A stretch of DNA of 64,000 bases from JAXMCI01 sp046349435 (lineage in GTDB: Bacteria; Pseudomonadota; Alphaproteobacteria; Dongiales; Dongiaceae). Below, piece by piece: positions 53,241 through 62,197 of this stretch. The position numbers and the translations under genes were made by a program. The stretch is taken from the NCBI GenBank assembly GCA_046349435.1, contig JAXMCI010000032.1, positions 1 through 64,000 on the forward strand, given 5' to 3'. Each line of letters begins with the position of its first letter. The first letter of the stretch is position 1. The notes under the pieces are model-generated. The model was not told the origin of the DNA, ran no database searches, and saw nothing but the letters and a program-made list of their open reading frames with translations.

Positions 53241-54071
53241 ATGGGCATCCACCGTCCAGGCTGGATCGCGACGCTGCTCGGGCTGCTGCTGGTCGGCTTC
53301 CTGCTGCTGCCGCTGATCGCGGTCGTGCCGGTCTCCTTCACGCCGCTGCGCTACCTCTCCATGCCGCAGGGCGAATGGTCGCTGACCCACTACCGCGACC
53401 TGATCGAGGATTCCGACTGGAGCGACAGCCTGCTGCTCAGCCTGCAGATCGCCGTGCTGGCCAGCATCGTCGCGACCGTGCTGGCGACCGCCTTCGCGCT
53501 CGGGCTGTGGTACTTCCAGCCGCGGCTGCGCGGCCTGCTGGTGGGCTTCGTGCTGCTGCCGATGGTGATCCCGCCGGTGGTCTCGGCGATGACCCTCTAT
53601 TTCTTCCTGACCTCGGTCTCGCAGGTCTCCGACTGGATCGGCTACGACACCTGGCCGGGGGTGGCGCTGGCCCATGTCGTGGTCATCGCGCCCTTCGCCG
53701 TGGTCGTCGTGCTGGTGTCGCTGGCCCATCTCGACCGCCGCATCGAGATGGCGGCCCGCGGCATGGGCGCCTCGCTGTGGCAGCGCACCGTGCGGGTGAT
53801 CCTGCCCAACATCGCCTTCGGCATCGCGTCGGCAGCGCTGCTCTGCTTCGTGCTGTCCTGGGAGGAGATCGGCGTCACCCTGTTCATCACCAGCGTCGAC
53901 GCCATCACCCTGCCGCGCCGCATCTGGATGGGGCTGCGCGACAACATCGACCCGGCGGTGGCGGCAATCTCGGTGCTGCTGATCGCCCTCACCACGCTGG
54001 TCGTCGCCGCCCGCTTCGCCTGGCGCGCGCTCGCCGCCCGCCGTCGCGGCGCGGTCGAGGCCGGACTCTGA
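53241..54071 (+). CDS. ABC transporter permease, PotC type
   Basis: A 276-residue six-helix permease. The ATPase-docking loop reads AARGMGASLWQRTVRVILPNIAFGI. It pairs with the preceding permease to form the channel. The next gene begins 20 bp further on, so hydrolase and transporter are one operon. Confidence 0.9.
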   Translation: MGIHRPGWIATLLGLLLVGFLLLPLIAVVPVSFTPLRYLSMPQGEWSLTHYRDLIEDSDWSDSLLLSLQIAVLASIVATVLATAFALGLWYFQPRLRGLLVGFVLLPMVIPPVVSAMTLYFFLTSVSQVSDWIGYDTWPGVALAHVVVIAPFAVVVVLVSLAHLDRRIEMAARGMGASLWQRTVRVILPNIAFGIASAALLCFVLSWEEIGVTLFITSVDAITLPRRIWMGLRDNIDPAVAAISVLLIALTTLVVAARFAWRALAARRRGAVEAGL

Positions 54072-54091
54072 GCAACCCCGAGGAGAACGCC

Positions 54092-55039
54092 ATGAACGCC
54101 CCCGAACGGATCGCCCCCGAAACTGCCGGCCAGGACCGCTTCTCGCTGCAGCGCCGCCGCCCCGAGGGCGGCACCGCCCGCCTCAACTACTGGGGCTCGA
54201 GCAACGAGACCGACGTGCTGACCGACGTGATGCTGTGCCGGCCCGATCATCTCAAGCACCTCGCCACCAGCTCGCTGTCGCGCAAGTACCTGCGCGAGGA
54301 TCCCGCCGACATCGCGGTCGCCAAGCGGCAGCATGCCGAGCTGATGGCGGCCTACGAGCATTTCGGGGTGCGCGTCCATCTCGCCGAGGCCGACCCCAAC
54401 CTGCCCTATCAGGTCTATACCCGCGACTCGAGCTTCATGACCCCCTACGGCGCGGTCATCACCAACATGGCCAACTGGTGGCGGCGCGGCGAGAACTTCG
54501 CCGCCATCCGCGCCTACGAGAAGATCGGCGTGCCGATCTACGACATGGTGACGGCCGGCACCTTCGAGGGCGGCGACTTCGACGTCGTCGAGGAGGGCTG
54601 CGTGCTGATCGGCTGCGGCGGCGAGCGCACCCAGGAGGAGGCGGCGCGCCAGGTGCAGTCCTGGTTCGACAAGGAGGGCTGGGAGACCCGGCTCGCCTTC
54701 TTCGATCCGTTCTACGTCCATATCGACCTGATGGTCGTGCCGATCGCCCACAAGCTCGCCGCCGTCTGCCTGGAGAGCACCGAGCCCGGCATCGTCGACT
54801 GGCTGAAGGGCAAGGGCTTCGACATCATCCCGGTGCCGTTCCAGGACACCATGACACTCGGCTGCAACGTCATGACGATGGGCCGCGACCGGGTCATCGC
54901 GCCCGCCCATTCGCGCAGCCTGATCGGCCAGCTCAAGGCGCGCGGCTTCGAGGTTGCCGAGGTCGACATGAGCGAGATCTCGAAGACCGGCGGCGGCATC
55001 CACTGCATGGCCCAGGAGCTGCGCCGCGTGCCGGCGTAG
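54092..55039 (+). CDS. dimethylarginine dimethylaminohydrolase / amidinotransferase-family hydrolase
   Basis: A 315-residue guanidino-group-modifying enzyme. TRDSSF and GTFEGGDFDVV (159-163) bind the guanidinium; H210 in FYVHIDLMVVPI and C305 in GGGIHCMAQEL form the catalytic dyad; TLGCNVMTMGRDRVIAP is conserved. Members hydrolyse methylarginines, arginine or agmatine-like compounds, or transfer amidino groups. Following an importer operon directly, it probably processes the imported compound. AGGAG precedes the ATG. Confidence 0.88.
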   Translation: MNAPERIAPETAGQDRFSLQRRRPEGGTARLNYWGSSNETDVLTDVMLCRPDHLKHLATSSLSRKYLREDPADIAVAKRQHAELMAAYEHFGVRVHLAEADPNLPYQVYTRDSSFMTPYGAVITNMANWWRRGENFAAIRAYEKIGVPIYDMVTAGTFEGGDFDVVEEGCVLIGCGGERTQEEAARQVQSWFDKEGWETRLAFFDPFYVHIDLMVVPIAHKLAAVCLESTEPGIVDWLKGKGFDIIPVPFQDTMTLGCNVMTMGRDRVIAPAHSRSLIGQLKARGFEVAEVDMSEISKTGGGIHCMAQELRRVPA

Positions 55040-55082
55040 GCGCCGGCGGCGGCCCCGCCTTCGCCACGGCCGACGGCCGCGA

Positions 55083-57095
55083 TCACTCCGGCAGGCCGGC
55101 CCTGCGCAGCAGCTCGCGCAGGCGCTCGACCTGGCGGGTGTCCTTGTAGAAGGTGCGCTCCGGGTTGGCCCACCGCGACAGGGTCGCCGCCGGGTCGAGC
55201 TCGAGGACCCGGTCGCGCGCCTGCCGCATCTCGGCTTCGTGCCCGAGCGCGGCGTGGGCAGCCGTCAGGTACAGCCGCACGAAGATGTGGCTGATGGTGC
55301 GCAGGCTCTCATAGGCGGCGATCGACTGGGCGTAGTGGCCGGCGTCGAACAAGGCCTGGGCGATCGATTCGACGTACCACTCCGGATGATGCGGGTTCAG
55401 CCGCATCGCCTTGCCGATCAGCTCGACCGCATCCTCCGCCTGGCCGGCATAGTTGAGGCAGGTCCCGAAATCCGCCATAACGTCGGCGTCGTTGGGATTG
55501 AGCTCGAGCGCCCGGCGATAGCCCTGCAGCCCCCGGTCGAACTGCCCGCGGTAGAAAAAGCAGGCGCCGAGCACGCCGTGCCCCCAGGCCTCGTCGTCAT
55601 CGCGCTCGATGGCGAGCTCGGCGAACCGGAAGGCATCCGCCCAGGACCTCTCGACGTCCTCGGTCCAGCCGAAGAGCACGTCGAACAAATGCAGCCAGGC
55701 GATCTTGGCGATGGCGCGCCCGTAGCCGGGGTCGAGCTCCGCTGCCTTCTGGCAGAACTCGCGGGCCCGGGCGCAGTCGTCCTTGGTGAAGCGGGCGCTA
55801 TGCTCGAGGCCGCGCAGGAAGTAGTCGCAGGCTTCCGGCTTGCGGTGGCCGATCCCCTCGGGGCGCAGCCGCCATGCCTTGCGCAGCCGGCCGCCGAAGC
55901 CGGAGGCCAGGGTGCCGACGATCGTCTCCGTCACCTCGTCCTGCACGGCAAACACGTCCTCGGTGCCGCGATCGTAGCGCTGCGCCCAAACGTGCTGCCC
56001 GGTAGCGCTGTCGATCAGCTGGGCCGAGACGCGCAGCCGGTCGCCCACCCTCTGGACGCTGCCGGTGAGCACGAAGCGCGCCCCGAGCTCGCGACCGACC
56101 TCCTGCGGCTCGGCGCCGCGGTTCTTGTAAGGGAAGGTCGAGTGCCCGGCGATCACGATGAGATCGCGGAAGCGGGACAGGTTGTTGATGATGTTCTCGG
56201 CCAGCCCGTCGCCGAGATAGTCGTGATCGGAACCGTCGCTGCGGCTGACGAACGGCACGACGGCGATCGATGGGCCCGGCAGCTCCGGCGGCGGCCGGCC
56301 GCCGCCGGGCGGACCGCCGACGCCATTGACCGAGCTCACCATGTGCGGCGGCTCGCGCACGAAGCGCCCGCTGCGCACCCGGCTGATCAACTCTTCCGTC
56401 TCCTTCGAGGGTACCGCATCGAGCGTCCGGGACAGTGCCTCGCGAAGCAGCTCATATTGCCGCATGGCGGCGGCGACGTCACCATGATTTGCATAGTTAA
56501 TGATGCGCGAGCGGTGCGCAATCTCGCTGGCGGGATCTAGATTGAGCAGGCATTGCGCAAGTTCTGCGGCCCATTCCCATTTTTTGTGGGCGGTGGCGTC
56601 GGTCATCTTTTCCTCGATCGCCGCAGAATAGCGGCGACGCAGCGCGGCACGCTCGAAGAACAGCCATTCGTCGAATTGCGGATCGATGCCGTCGAGATTG
56701 GTCAGCAGATCCCCGGACCAGGCCGGGACCGAGGTCCGCATGATGCCCGGCTGCATGGCACGCTGCACGAGCTCCTCTGCATCGATGCTGACCAGCTCCG
56801 GGATCAGCCCCACCTCCTCGCCCGCCGTGGTCAGTATCGTCGCGCTGCCGCGCTTGAAGGTCGCGCGGATCTCGGTCAGGCAGGTGCGAAGGCTGGCCTG
56901 CGCCTGGGCCTGGCCACGATCGCTCCACAGCACGCCCATCAGCTGCTGCCGGGTCACCACGCGGGCGGGCTGCAGCGCGACATAGGCGAGCAACCCCTGT
57001 GCCTTGCTGCCGCGCGGCGTCATGGCGTCGCCGCTGGCCGAGACCAGCGAGAAGGTGCTGAGCAGCCTGATCCGTACCTGCTTGTCTGCGCGCAT
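55083..57095 (-). CDS. BTAD-type transcriptional regulator with TolB-like and TPR domains
   Basis: A 670-residue regulator. The N-terminal winged helix (IRLLSTFSLVSASGDAMTPRGSKAQGLLAYVAL; LWSDRGQAQAQASLRTCLTEI) and bacterial transcriptional activator domain (EWAAELAQCLLNLDP...AAAMRQYELLREAL) span about 1-240. A TolB-like module follows (SIAVVPFVSRSDGSDHDYLGDGLAENIINNLSR; GSVQRVGDRLRVSAQL), then TPR repeats to the end. Start MRADKQ at 57095 was chosen as the nearest to the conserved domain. It is divergent from the quinone-oxidase-like cluster and is its likely regulator. It converges on the transporter operon with 43 bp between. Confidence 0.88.
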   Translation of the reverse strand: MRADKQVRIRLLSTFSLVSASGDAMTPRGSKAQGLLAYVALQPARVVTRQQLMGVLWSDRGQAQAQASLRTCLTEIRATFKRGSATILTTAGEEVGLIPELVSIDAEELVQRAMQPGIMRTSVPAWSGDLLTNLDGIDPQFDEWLFFERAALRRRYSAAIEEKMTDATAHKKWEWAAELAQCLLNLDPASEIAHRSRIINYANHGDVAAAMRQYELLREALSRTLDAVPSKETEELISRVRSGRFVREPPHMVSSVNGVGGPPGGGRPPPELPGPSIAVVPFVSRSDGSDHDYLGDGLAENIINNLSRFRDLIVIAGHSTFPYKNRGAEPQEVGRELGARFVLTGSVQRVGDRLRVSAQLIDSATGQHVWAQRYDRGTEDVFAVQDEVTETIVGTLASGFGGRLRKAWRLRPEGIGHRKPEACDYFLRGLEHSARFTKDDCARAREFCQKAAELDPGYGRAIAKIAWLHLFDVLFGWTEDVERSWADAFRFAELAIERDDDEAWGHGVLGACFFYRGQFDRGLQGYRRALELNPNDADVMADFGTCLNYAGQAEDAVELIGKAMRLNPHHPEWYVESIAQALFDAGHYAQSIAAYESLRTISHIFVRLYLTAAHAALGHEAEMRQARDRVLELDPAATLSRWANPERTFYKDTRQVERLRELLRRAGLPE

Positions 57096-57470
57096 CGCAA
57101 CATCCGGATCACGAGCCGGCGCCACGACGACACTATCTGCCGCTCGCGACAGAACGATGCCGTTCAGCGCCTGACAAGACGGTTATCCTATCAGCATCTC
57201 CACGACGCGGCAATGCGCCGATGTTGACGCTTCGCGCGGGACTTCGAAGACTGATCTGCCGGCGAGATCACGGAGCGCGTACCGGAACTCTCTTAGTCCT
57301 GGAGCGTGACACACTTGGAACTTCCTAAGATGATACAATTGCGCTAGAGTGCGACGCAGGGGATACACTTTATCCTATCCCGGAACACAGATTGCGCGCG
57401 AGCCCACAGGAATGCAGTGGTGCGCTTCCCGACTGCGGGAAGTCGCCCATGGGATGAAGGACAACACGCC
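57096..57470. promoter_or_regulatory. 375-bp divergent control region
   Basis: The space between the BTAD regulator and the LodA-like gene is AT-richer than its flanks around 57315-57375 (CTAAGATGATACAATTGCGC; GGATACACTTTATCC). TTGCGC with GATACA 17 bp later is one possible plus-strand promoter. No gene is evident; a GTG-initiated extension of the LodA-like gene from 57417 lacks conservation. Confidence 0.4.
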
Positions 57471-59159
57471 ATGGAAGCGGCCGCCAAGAAGAACGGAGCG
57501 GGCGAGCAGACGGCCGGGAAGGACGCCCCGGCAGCCCCCGTCCGCCTGCTGGAGATCCACTTCCGTCCGCCCCTGGCCATCGCCCGGGTGGGCGGCAGCG
57601 ACACGCCTCTCGACAGCTTTCGCTGGGTTTCAGATCGCGCCATCCACGGCGCTCACCGCACCGTCGTCCGCCCGGCCGACAGCCTGCGAGTGCAGCCCGA
57701 CGGCAGCCTCAGCGTCTACCGGCCGTCGGACATCCAGTTTCGCGACGGCGAGAAGCTGCGGCCTGTCGCGCCCTTCTTCGAGCTGTGGGCGACGGTGCGG
57801 CGCGCCGGGGTCGTCGCCGAGGAACCCCTGACGCTGGACCTGCTGCACCAGCTCCGCGCCTTGCCCACGAATCTCGAATACAGCATCACGGTCGCCAACC
57901 GGAAGGCGCAGCGGAGAACCCGCGCTGCGGAGTGCGCCTTCATCGCCCGCGCGACCGTGGGCGGCGACGACCATGACCGCAAGGAGCTGCGCGCGGCGAG
58001 CCCGCATCGCCCCGACAAGGTGCCGCTGGTCGCCGCCGACCGGCCGATCCCGCTGGGCTGGTTCCAGGTGATCCGGCCGACATCGTCGGGGCCGGGCGCG
58101 GTCGACCTCTCGGTGCAGCGCGTCCGCTTCACCCCGGCGACCGGCCAGGTGTACGGACCGCCGGCTGCCGATATCGGCCCATCCTCGCCGCTCGAGCCTG
58201 GCCAGGCGCTCGCTGCCGTCACGCTGGGCGGGCGCATCCACGAGATCGTGCCCAAGCAGAACCGGATCCTCAATACCGGAACGCCCTGGTCCAGCTATCG
58301 GTTCAGCGCGCCCGGCCAGGCGGATCCGCTACCCTCCGACACCTACGACGGCTCGCACCTCGGCGACGATCTCTGCTTCGGCGTGGTGGACGATACCTGC
58401 GACGGCGTGATCGAGGCGCAGCTGGTGATCGGCGGCCGTCGATTCACCGCAAGCGCCAGGGTGCTGGCGACCAACCCCGACTACGCGCCGGACCGCCGGC
58501 ACATCTACTCGCTGGCCGACGATCTCGCCGACCGCGACCCGCCGGAACCCGAGAGCCGTGTTCCCTCCGAGCTGATGGAGGACGTCGCCAACCTGTTCGA
58601 GCGCGTCCTCGAGACCGCCTCGAGCATCAACCTCGACGCGACGCGCGCGCATCTGATCCTGGATGACGAGACCGGCAATCCACCGGGACAGCCGAAGCAG
58701 GGACCGGACAGCATGACCGCGGCCGATACGCCCTTTGTCGACCTGACGCCTGCGCTCCTGCCGGACGCGACCGGGAACAACCTGCCACACGACCGGCTGC
58801 GCTATGCCGACATGGTCGGGCCGGCGCACGAGAAGCTGGCCGACTTCGACACGCTGATGGACTTCCTGCGGCAGCGGGCGCCGCATGTGCGGCGGCTGCT
58901 GCGCCCGCCCTACGGGCGCTTCTCCGAGCTTCCCGAGGCGCTCCCGGCCGGCCCCAACGATGACTTCCGCGACCCGCGGGTGCCGCGCGACCGGCGCTAC
59001 GACATGCGAATGCCGCCCTACATGCGCGACAGCGACGCGGGGGCCTTGTCGCTGACCTGGCGCCAGTACAACGCCGTGATGGCGCTGCTGCAGATACTGG
59101 CGGACCAGCCCGGCCCAGGCGGCCGGGCTGCCCCGGGCCTGCCGAGGAAGGAGAGCTGA
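57471..59159 (+). CDS. LodA-like protein, N-terminal half of a split quinone-cofactor oxidase
   Basis: A 562-residue protein. IHFRPPLAIARVGGSDTPL (29-47) parallels the opening of LodA-type oxidases (HPSIGVARLGN); ITVANRKAQ (139-147) parallels their HLANKKA; DDLCFGVVDDTCDGVIEAQL and ARVLATNPDYAPD (299-341) match DDWYDDISDGSVTCVV and VVGSPDFAPE; RMPPYMRDSDAGALSLTWRQYNAVM (513-537) resembles their end of domain one. The part that carries the cofactor is absent here but appears in the next gene, one base after this stop. ATG 57471 follows AAGGA. Alignment is from memory of LodA. Confidence 0.75.
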   Translation: MEAAAKKNGAGEQTAGKDAPAAPVRLLEIHFRPPLAIARVGGSDTPLDSFRWVSDRAIHGAHRTVVRPADSLRVQPDGSLSVYRPSDIQFRDGEKLRPVAPFFELWATVRRAGVVAEEPLTLDLLHQLRALPTNLEYSITVANRKAQRRTRAAECAFIARATVGGDDHDRKELRAASPHRPDKVPLVAADRPIPLGWFQVIRPTSSGPGAVDLSVQRVRFTPATGQVYGPPAADIGPSSPLEPGQALAAVTLGGRIHEIVPKQNRILNTGTPWSSYRFSAPGQADPLPSDTYDGSHLGDDLCFGVVDDTCDGVIEAQLVIGGRRFTASARVLATNPDYAPDRRHIYSLADDLADRDPPEPESRVPSELMEDVANLFERVLETASSINLDATRAHLILDDETGNPPGQPKQGPDSMTAADTPFVDLTPALLPDATGNNLPHDRLRYADMVGPAHEKLADFDTLMDFLRQRAPHVRRLLRPPYGRFSELPEALPAGPNDDFRDPRVPRDRRYDMRMPPYMRDSDAGALSLTWRQYNAVMALLQILADQPGPGGRAAPGLPRKES

Positions 59160-59160
59160 G

Positions 59161-60873
59161 ATGCGCCGCGAGGGCAAGATCATCCCGCGCAACCTGACCG
59201 CGCGAGCCGCCTACCAGGTGCCCGGCAATCCGACGACCAGCCGGCCGGAGGATGCCGTCGCCAACTGCTTCCCCGGCCTGGAGATCGACGTGCGAAACCT
59301 GGACCGGCGCTTCTTTCCCGGCTTGGTGTTCGACTTCGTCTATGGCGACAGCAGCGAGAACGGCGCAAGGCTCAGCTATCTCGACCCCCTGCTGGATCCC
59401 GACCTGCAGCGCGAGGCCGGCTGGGCACGCACGCTGTTCCAGCAGCTGACCGACACCTACAAGGCTCCGCTGGAAGCGGATACCTGGTACCTGCAATGGA
59501 TCGAGCTGCAGGGCCATCGCATCGGCCTGGTGCGCCCCGACGGAACGCCGCTGCACGGGCTGCTGGTCTGGCGCATCGTGCGCAGCCTCGACCCCGGCGA
59601 CACGCCGCTCAGGATCGGGCTGCGGCGGCGCGGCGGCGAGGCTGGCGAGATCGAGCTCGAAGGGCGCCGGCGGCAGTACAGCGATCCGCGGAGCGGCACG
59701 ATCAGTCGTGCCTTCGAGCCGGGCGAGCTGACCCAGAGCCTGTGCTCGCCATGGCAGCACGACTTCCAGGAATGCCTCTGCCACTACTGGGCGAGCAATC
59801 ATCCCGATATCGTCTATGGTGAGGTGCCGATCGGCGAGGCGACCCTGCCGGGCGGCCTGCCCAGGGACCCCGAACGGGCCAACACCCGCATCGACTGGCT
59901 GCGCGCCAGCCGCTCGCCGGGCATGGCTGCCGCCGCCCTGGCGACGACTCCGGCGAACCGGCCCTACCGCATGGACCATCACGAGATCAACCGGGCCTGG
60001 CAGACATTGAACGTCGTGCTGGAGGGCCGCGAGATCGCCGACCGCTACGTGCCGCCGACCTTTGAGCGGGCCGAGCCCTTCGAGAGGCCGGAGCAGCTCG
60101 TGGAGCGCATCGTGCAGGTCCTGGCGCCGCTCGAGATGGCGCTGACGGTGGAGTACCTCTATGCCCGCTTCTCACTGCTCTCGCCCGACCAGGCGGCGAG
60201 CCGCGGCGGCCCGGCGCTCGCCGAGGACGTGACCTTCGTCCGCCAGGAGCTGATGCTGATCGCGGTCAGCGAGATGCAGCACCTGCACTGGGCCAACCAG
60301 CTGCTCTGGCAGATCGAGGAATCCGGGATCATTCCGGGCTTCAAGTATCGGCCCGTGCTGGATCAGGCCAAGGACGTCCCGAAAGGCGACGGCACGATGC
60401 GCGCTCACCAGCTGCGGCGCCTGGACCAGGATACCCTGGACGACTTCATCGGGGCGGAGCATCCGAGCGGCGGCATCGACGGCGCCTACGCGCGGGTCAT
60501 CGCTACGCTGCGCGGCGACCGCCGCTACGCCCCGCACATGGTCGAGCTCGCCGAGCGCATCGCCAGCGACGGGATGCGGCACGAGAGCCGCTTCATGAAC
60601 ATCCAGGAGCGGCTTCGCAGCTACGCCGGCGATGCAGCGCCCTTTCCCTATCTGCGGGAGCTTCGGATCGGCACGGAAGCCGAGGCGCGGCCGGCCTGCG
60701 ACAAGTTCCGGGAGATCATCGAGAACCTGCAGATGGCCTATGGCGCTTTCGACTCGCACATCGACGACGAGGTGCAGCGGGCGCGAGCCGCGATGACCGA
60801 GCTGCTGACGATCGGCGAGGAGCTGGCAGAGCGGGGCGTCGGCATTCCATTCTACCCGTGGCCGCAATGCTGA
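59161..60873 (+). CDS. LodA-like C-terminal half fused to a ferritin-like domain
   Basis: A 570-residue protein. Residues 1-240 match the LodA C-terminal half: ANCFPGLEIDVRN (34-46), and GELTQSLCSPWQHDFQECLCHYW (188-210), where LodA has DLTKRMACPWQADFFNC and a later YWWPPQ. C205 and W210 correspond to the residues that form cysteine tryptophylquinone, but are only five apart. From about 310 a VioB-like ferritin domain follows: LEMALTVEYLYARFSLL, SEMQHLHWANQLLWQI (E371-x-x-H374) and GMRHESRFM (H474, E475). GGAG overlaps the preceding stop, supporting separate translation. Fusion to ferritin is not known to me in LodA proteins. Confidence 0.72.
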   Translation: MRREGKIIPRNLTARAAYQVPGNPTTSRPEDAVANCFPGLEIDVRNLDRRFFPGLVFDFVYGDSSENGARLSYLDPLLDPDLQREAGWARTLFQQLTDTYKAPLEADTWYLQWIELQGHRIGLVRPDGTPLHGLLVWRIVRSLDPGDTPLRIGLRRRGGEAGEIELEGRRRQYSDPRSGTISRAFEPGELTQSLCSPWQHDFQECLCHYWASNHPDIVYGEVPIGEATLPGGLPRDPERANTRIDWLRASRSPGMAAAALATTPANRPYRMDHHEINRAWQTLNVVLEGREIADRYVPPTFERAEPFERPEQLVERIVQVLAPLEMALTVEYLYARFSLLSPDQAASRGGPALAEDVTFVRQELMLIAVSEMQHLHWANQLLWQIEESGIIPGFKYRPVLDQAKDVPKGDGTMRAHQLRRLDQDTLDDFIGAEHPSGGIDGAYARVIATLRGDRRYAPHMVELAERIASDGMRHESRFMNIQERLRSYAGDAAPFPYLRELRIGTEAEARPACDKFREIIENLQMAYGAFDSHIDDEVQRARAAMTELLTIGEELAERGVGIPFYPWPQC

Positions 60874-62197
60874 TCGAGCCCGACGGCCGGACCGCGGACC
60901 TCGCCCGCCCCATCGGCGCCGACTACCACGCCGTCGACACCGGCTGCGGTCCGCACCTGCTGGTCGTCGACGGCTCGCAGCTCTTCGCCCTGGACGACGA
61001 CCTTGCGGCGCGCCTCGGCGGGCTCGGCCGGCCGGAGCTCGAGGCGCTGCTGGCCGAGGCCGGAGTGCGGCTCGGCGGCTTCGTGCGCGACGAGCCGCTG
61101 CCCGACCCGCCGATCCGGGCCTTGTCGCTGGCCGTGGCCGAGCGCTGCAACCTCGGCTGCACCTATTGCTACGCCGAGGGCGGCAGCTTCGGCGGAGCCG
61201 CTCGGGCGATGGGCTGGAACACCGCCAAGCGCTCGGTCGCCAGGCTGTTGGCCGCGGCAGCCCCGGGCGAGCGGGTCAATCTCGGCTTCCTGGGTGGCGA
61301 GCCGCTGGCCAATCGGCCGCTCATCCGGCGCGCCACGCGCCTCGCCGCCGGCCTTGCGCGGCGCCGCGGCGTGGCGATCGGCTTCTCGATCACCACCAAC
61401 GGCACCCTGCTGCGCGAGGACGACGCGGCCTTCTTCGCCCGCCACGGCTTCTCCGTGACGGTGAGTCTCGACGGCATCGGCGCCGTCCATGACCGGCTGC
61501 GTCCCGCCAAGGGCGGACGGGGCACCTACCAGCGCATCCTGCGCAATATCCGTCCGCTGCTGGCGACTCCGGGCCGGCTGCAGGTCTCCGCCCGGGTCAC
61601 GGTGACGCCGCGCAATCTCGACCTGCGCGAGACGCTCGACGGGCTCGCGGACCTCGGCTTCCACAGCGTCGGCTTCTCGCCGATGCTGGCCTCGCCGGGC
61701 CAGCGCGACCAGATGGAGGATAGCGACCTCGACCGGCTGCTCGAGCAGATGATCGATTGCGGGCGCGAGTTCGAGCGGCGCATGCTCGCCGCGCAGCCCT
61801 ACCCGTTCGCCAACCTGCAGACCGCGCTGCGCGAGATCCACCGCGGCACCCATCGGCCCTATCCCTGCGGTGCCGGCGCCGGTTACCTCGGCGTCGATGC
61901 CGGGGGCGAGCTGTTCGCTTGCCATCGTTTCGTCGGCGACCCGGCGGGCGCTCTCGGCGACGTCGCGAGCGGCGTCGACCGCGAGCGGCAGCGCCGCTGG
62001 CTGGCCGAGCGCCGGGTCGAGCGGCAGCTTCCCTGCCAAAGCTGCTGGGCGCGCTATCTCTGCGGCGGTGGCTGCCACTACGAGGTGCTGCACCGCGGCC
62101 GCCCGGCCTGCGACTATATCCGCGGCTCGACTATGCGCTGGGCGCCTATGCCCGGCTGTCGCAGAAGCGGCCGGAGCTGTTCCTGTCCCCGGCATGA
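60867..62197 (+). pseudogene. radical SAM/SPASM maturase (QhpD/PeaB-like), one-base frameshift near the 3' end
   Basis: About 443 residues if repaired. The cluster-binding C94, C98 and C101 lie in AERCNLGCTYCYAEGG; FLGGEPL binds SAM. The SPASM domain has YPCGAGAGYLGVDAGGELFACHRF, QLPCQSCWARYLCGGGCHYEVLHRG and a last CDYIRG, very like the maturases of quinohemoprotein amine dehydrogenase. After CDYIRG (about 62121-62129) the reading frame shifts by one; the other frame continues LDYALGAYARLSQKRPELF and ends in an ATGA overlap with the next gene. Likely a sequencing indel or recent mutation. It should build thioether or quinone cross-links in the LodA-like protein. Confidence 0.78.

Noticed and set aside
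57417..57470. Longer LodA-like start at GTG 57417
   Set aside because: The added 18 residues have no family resemblance, and ATG 57471 has a better ribosome site.
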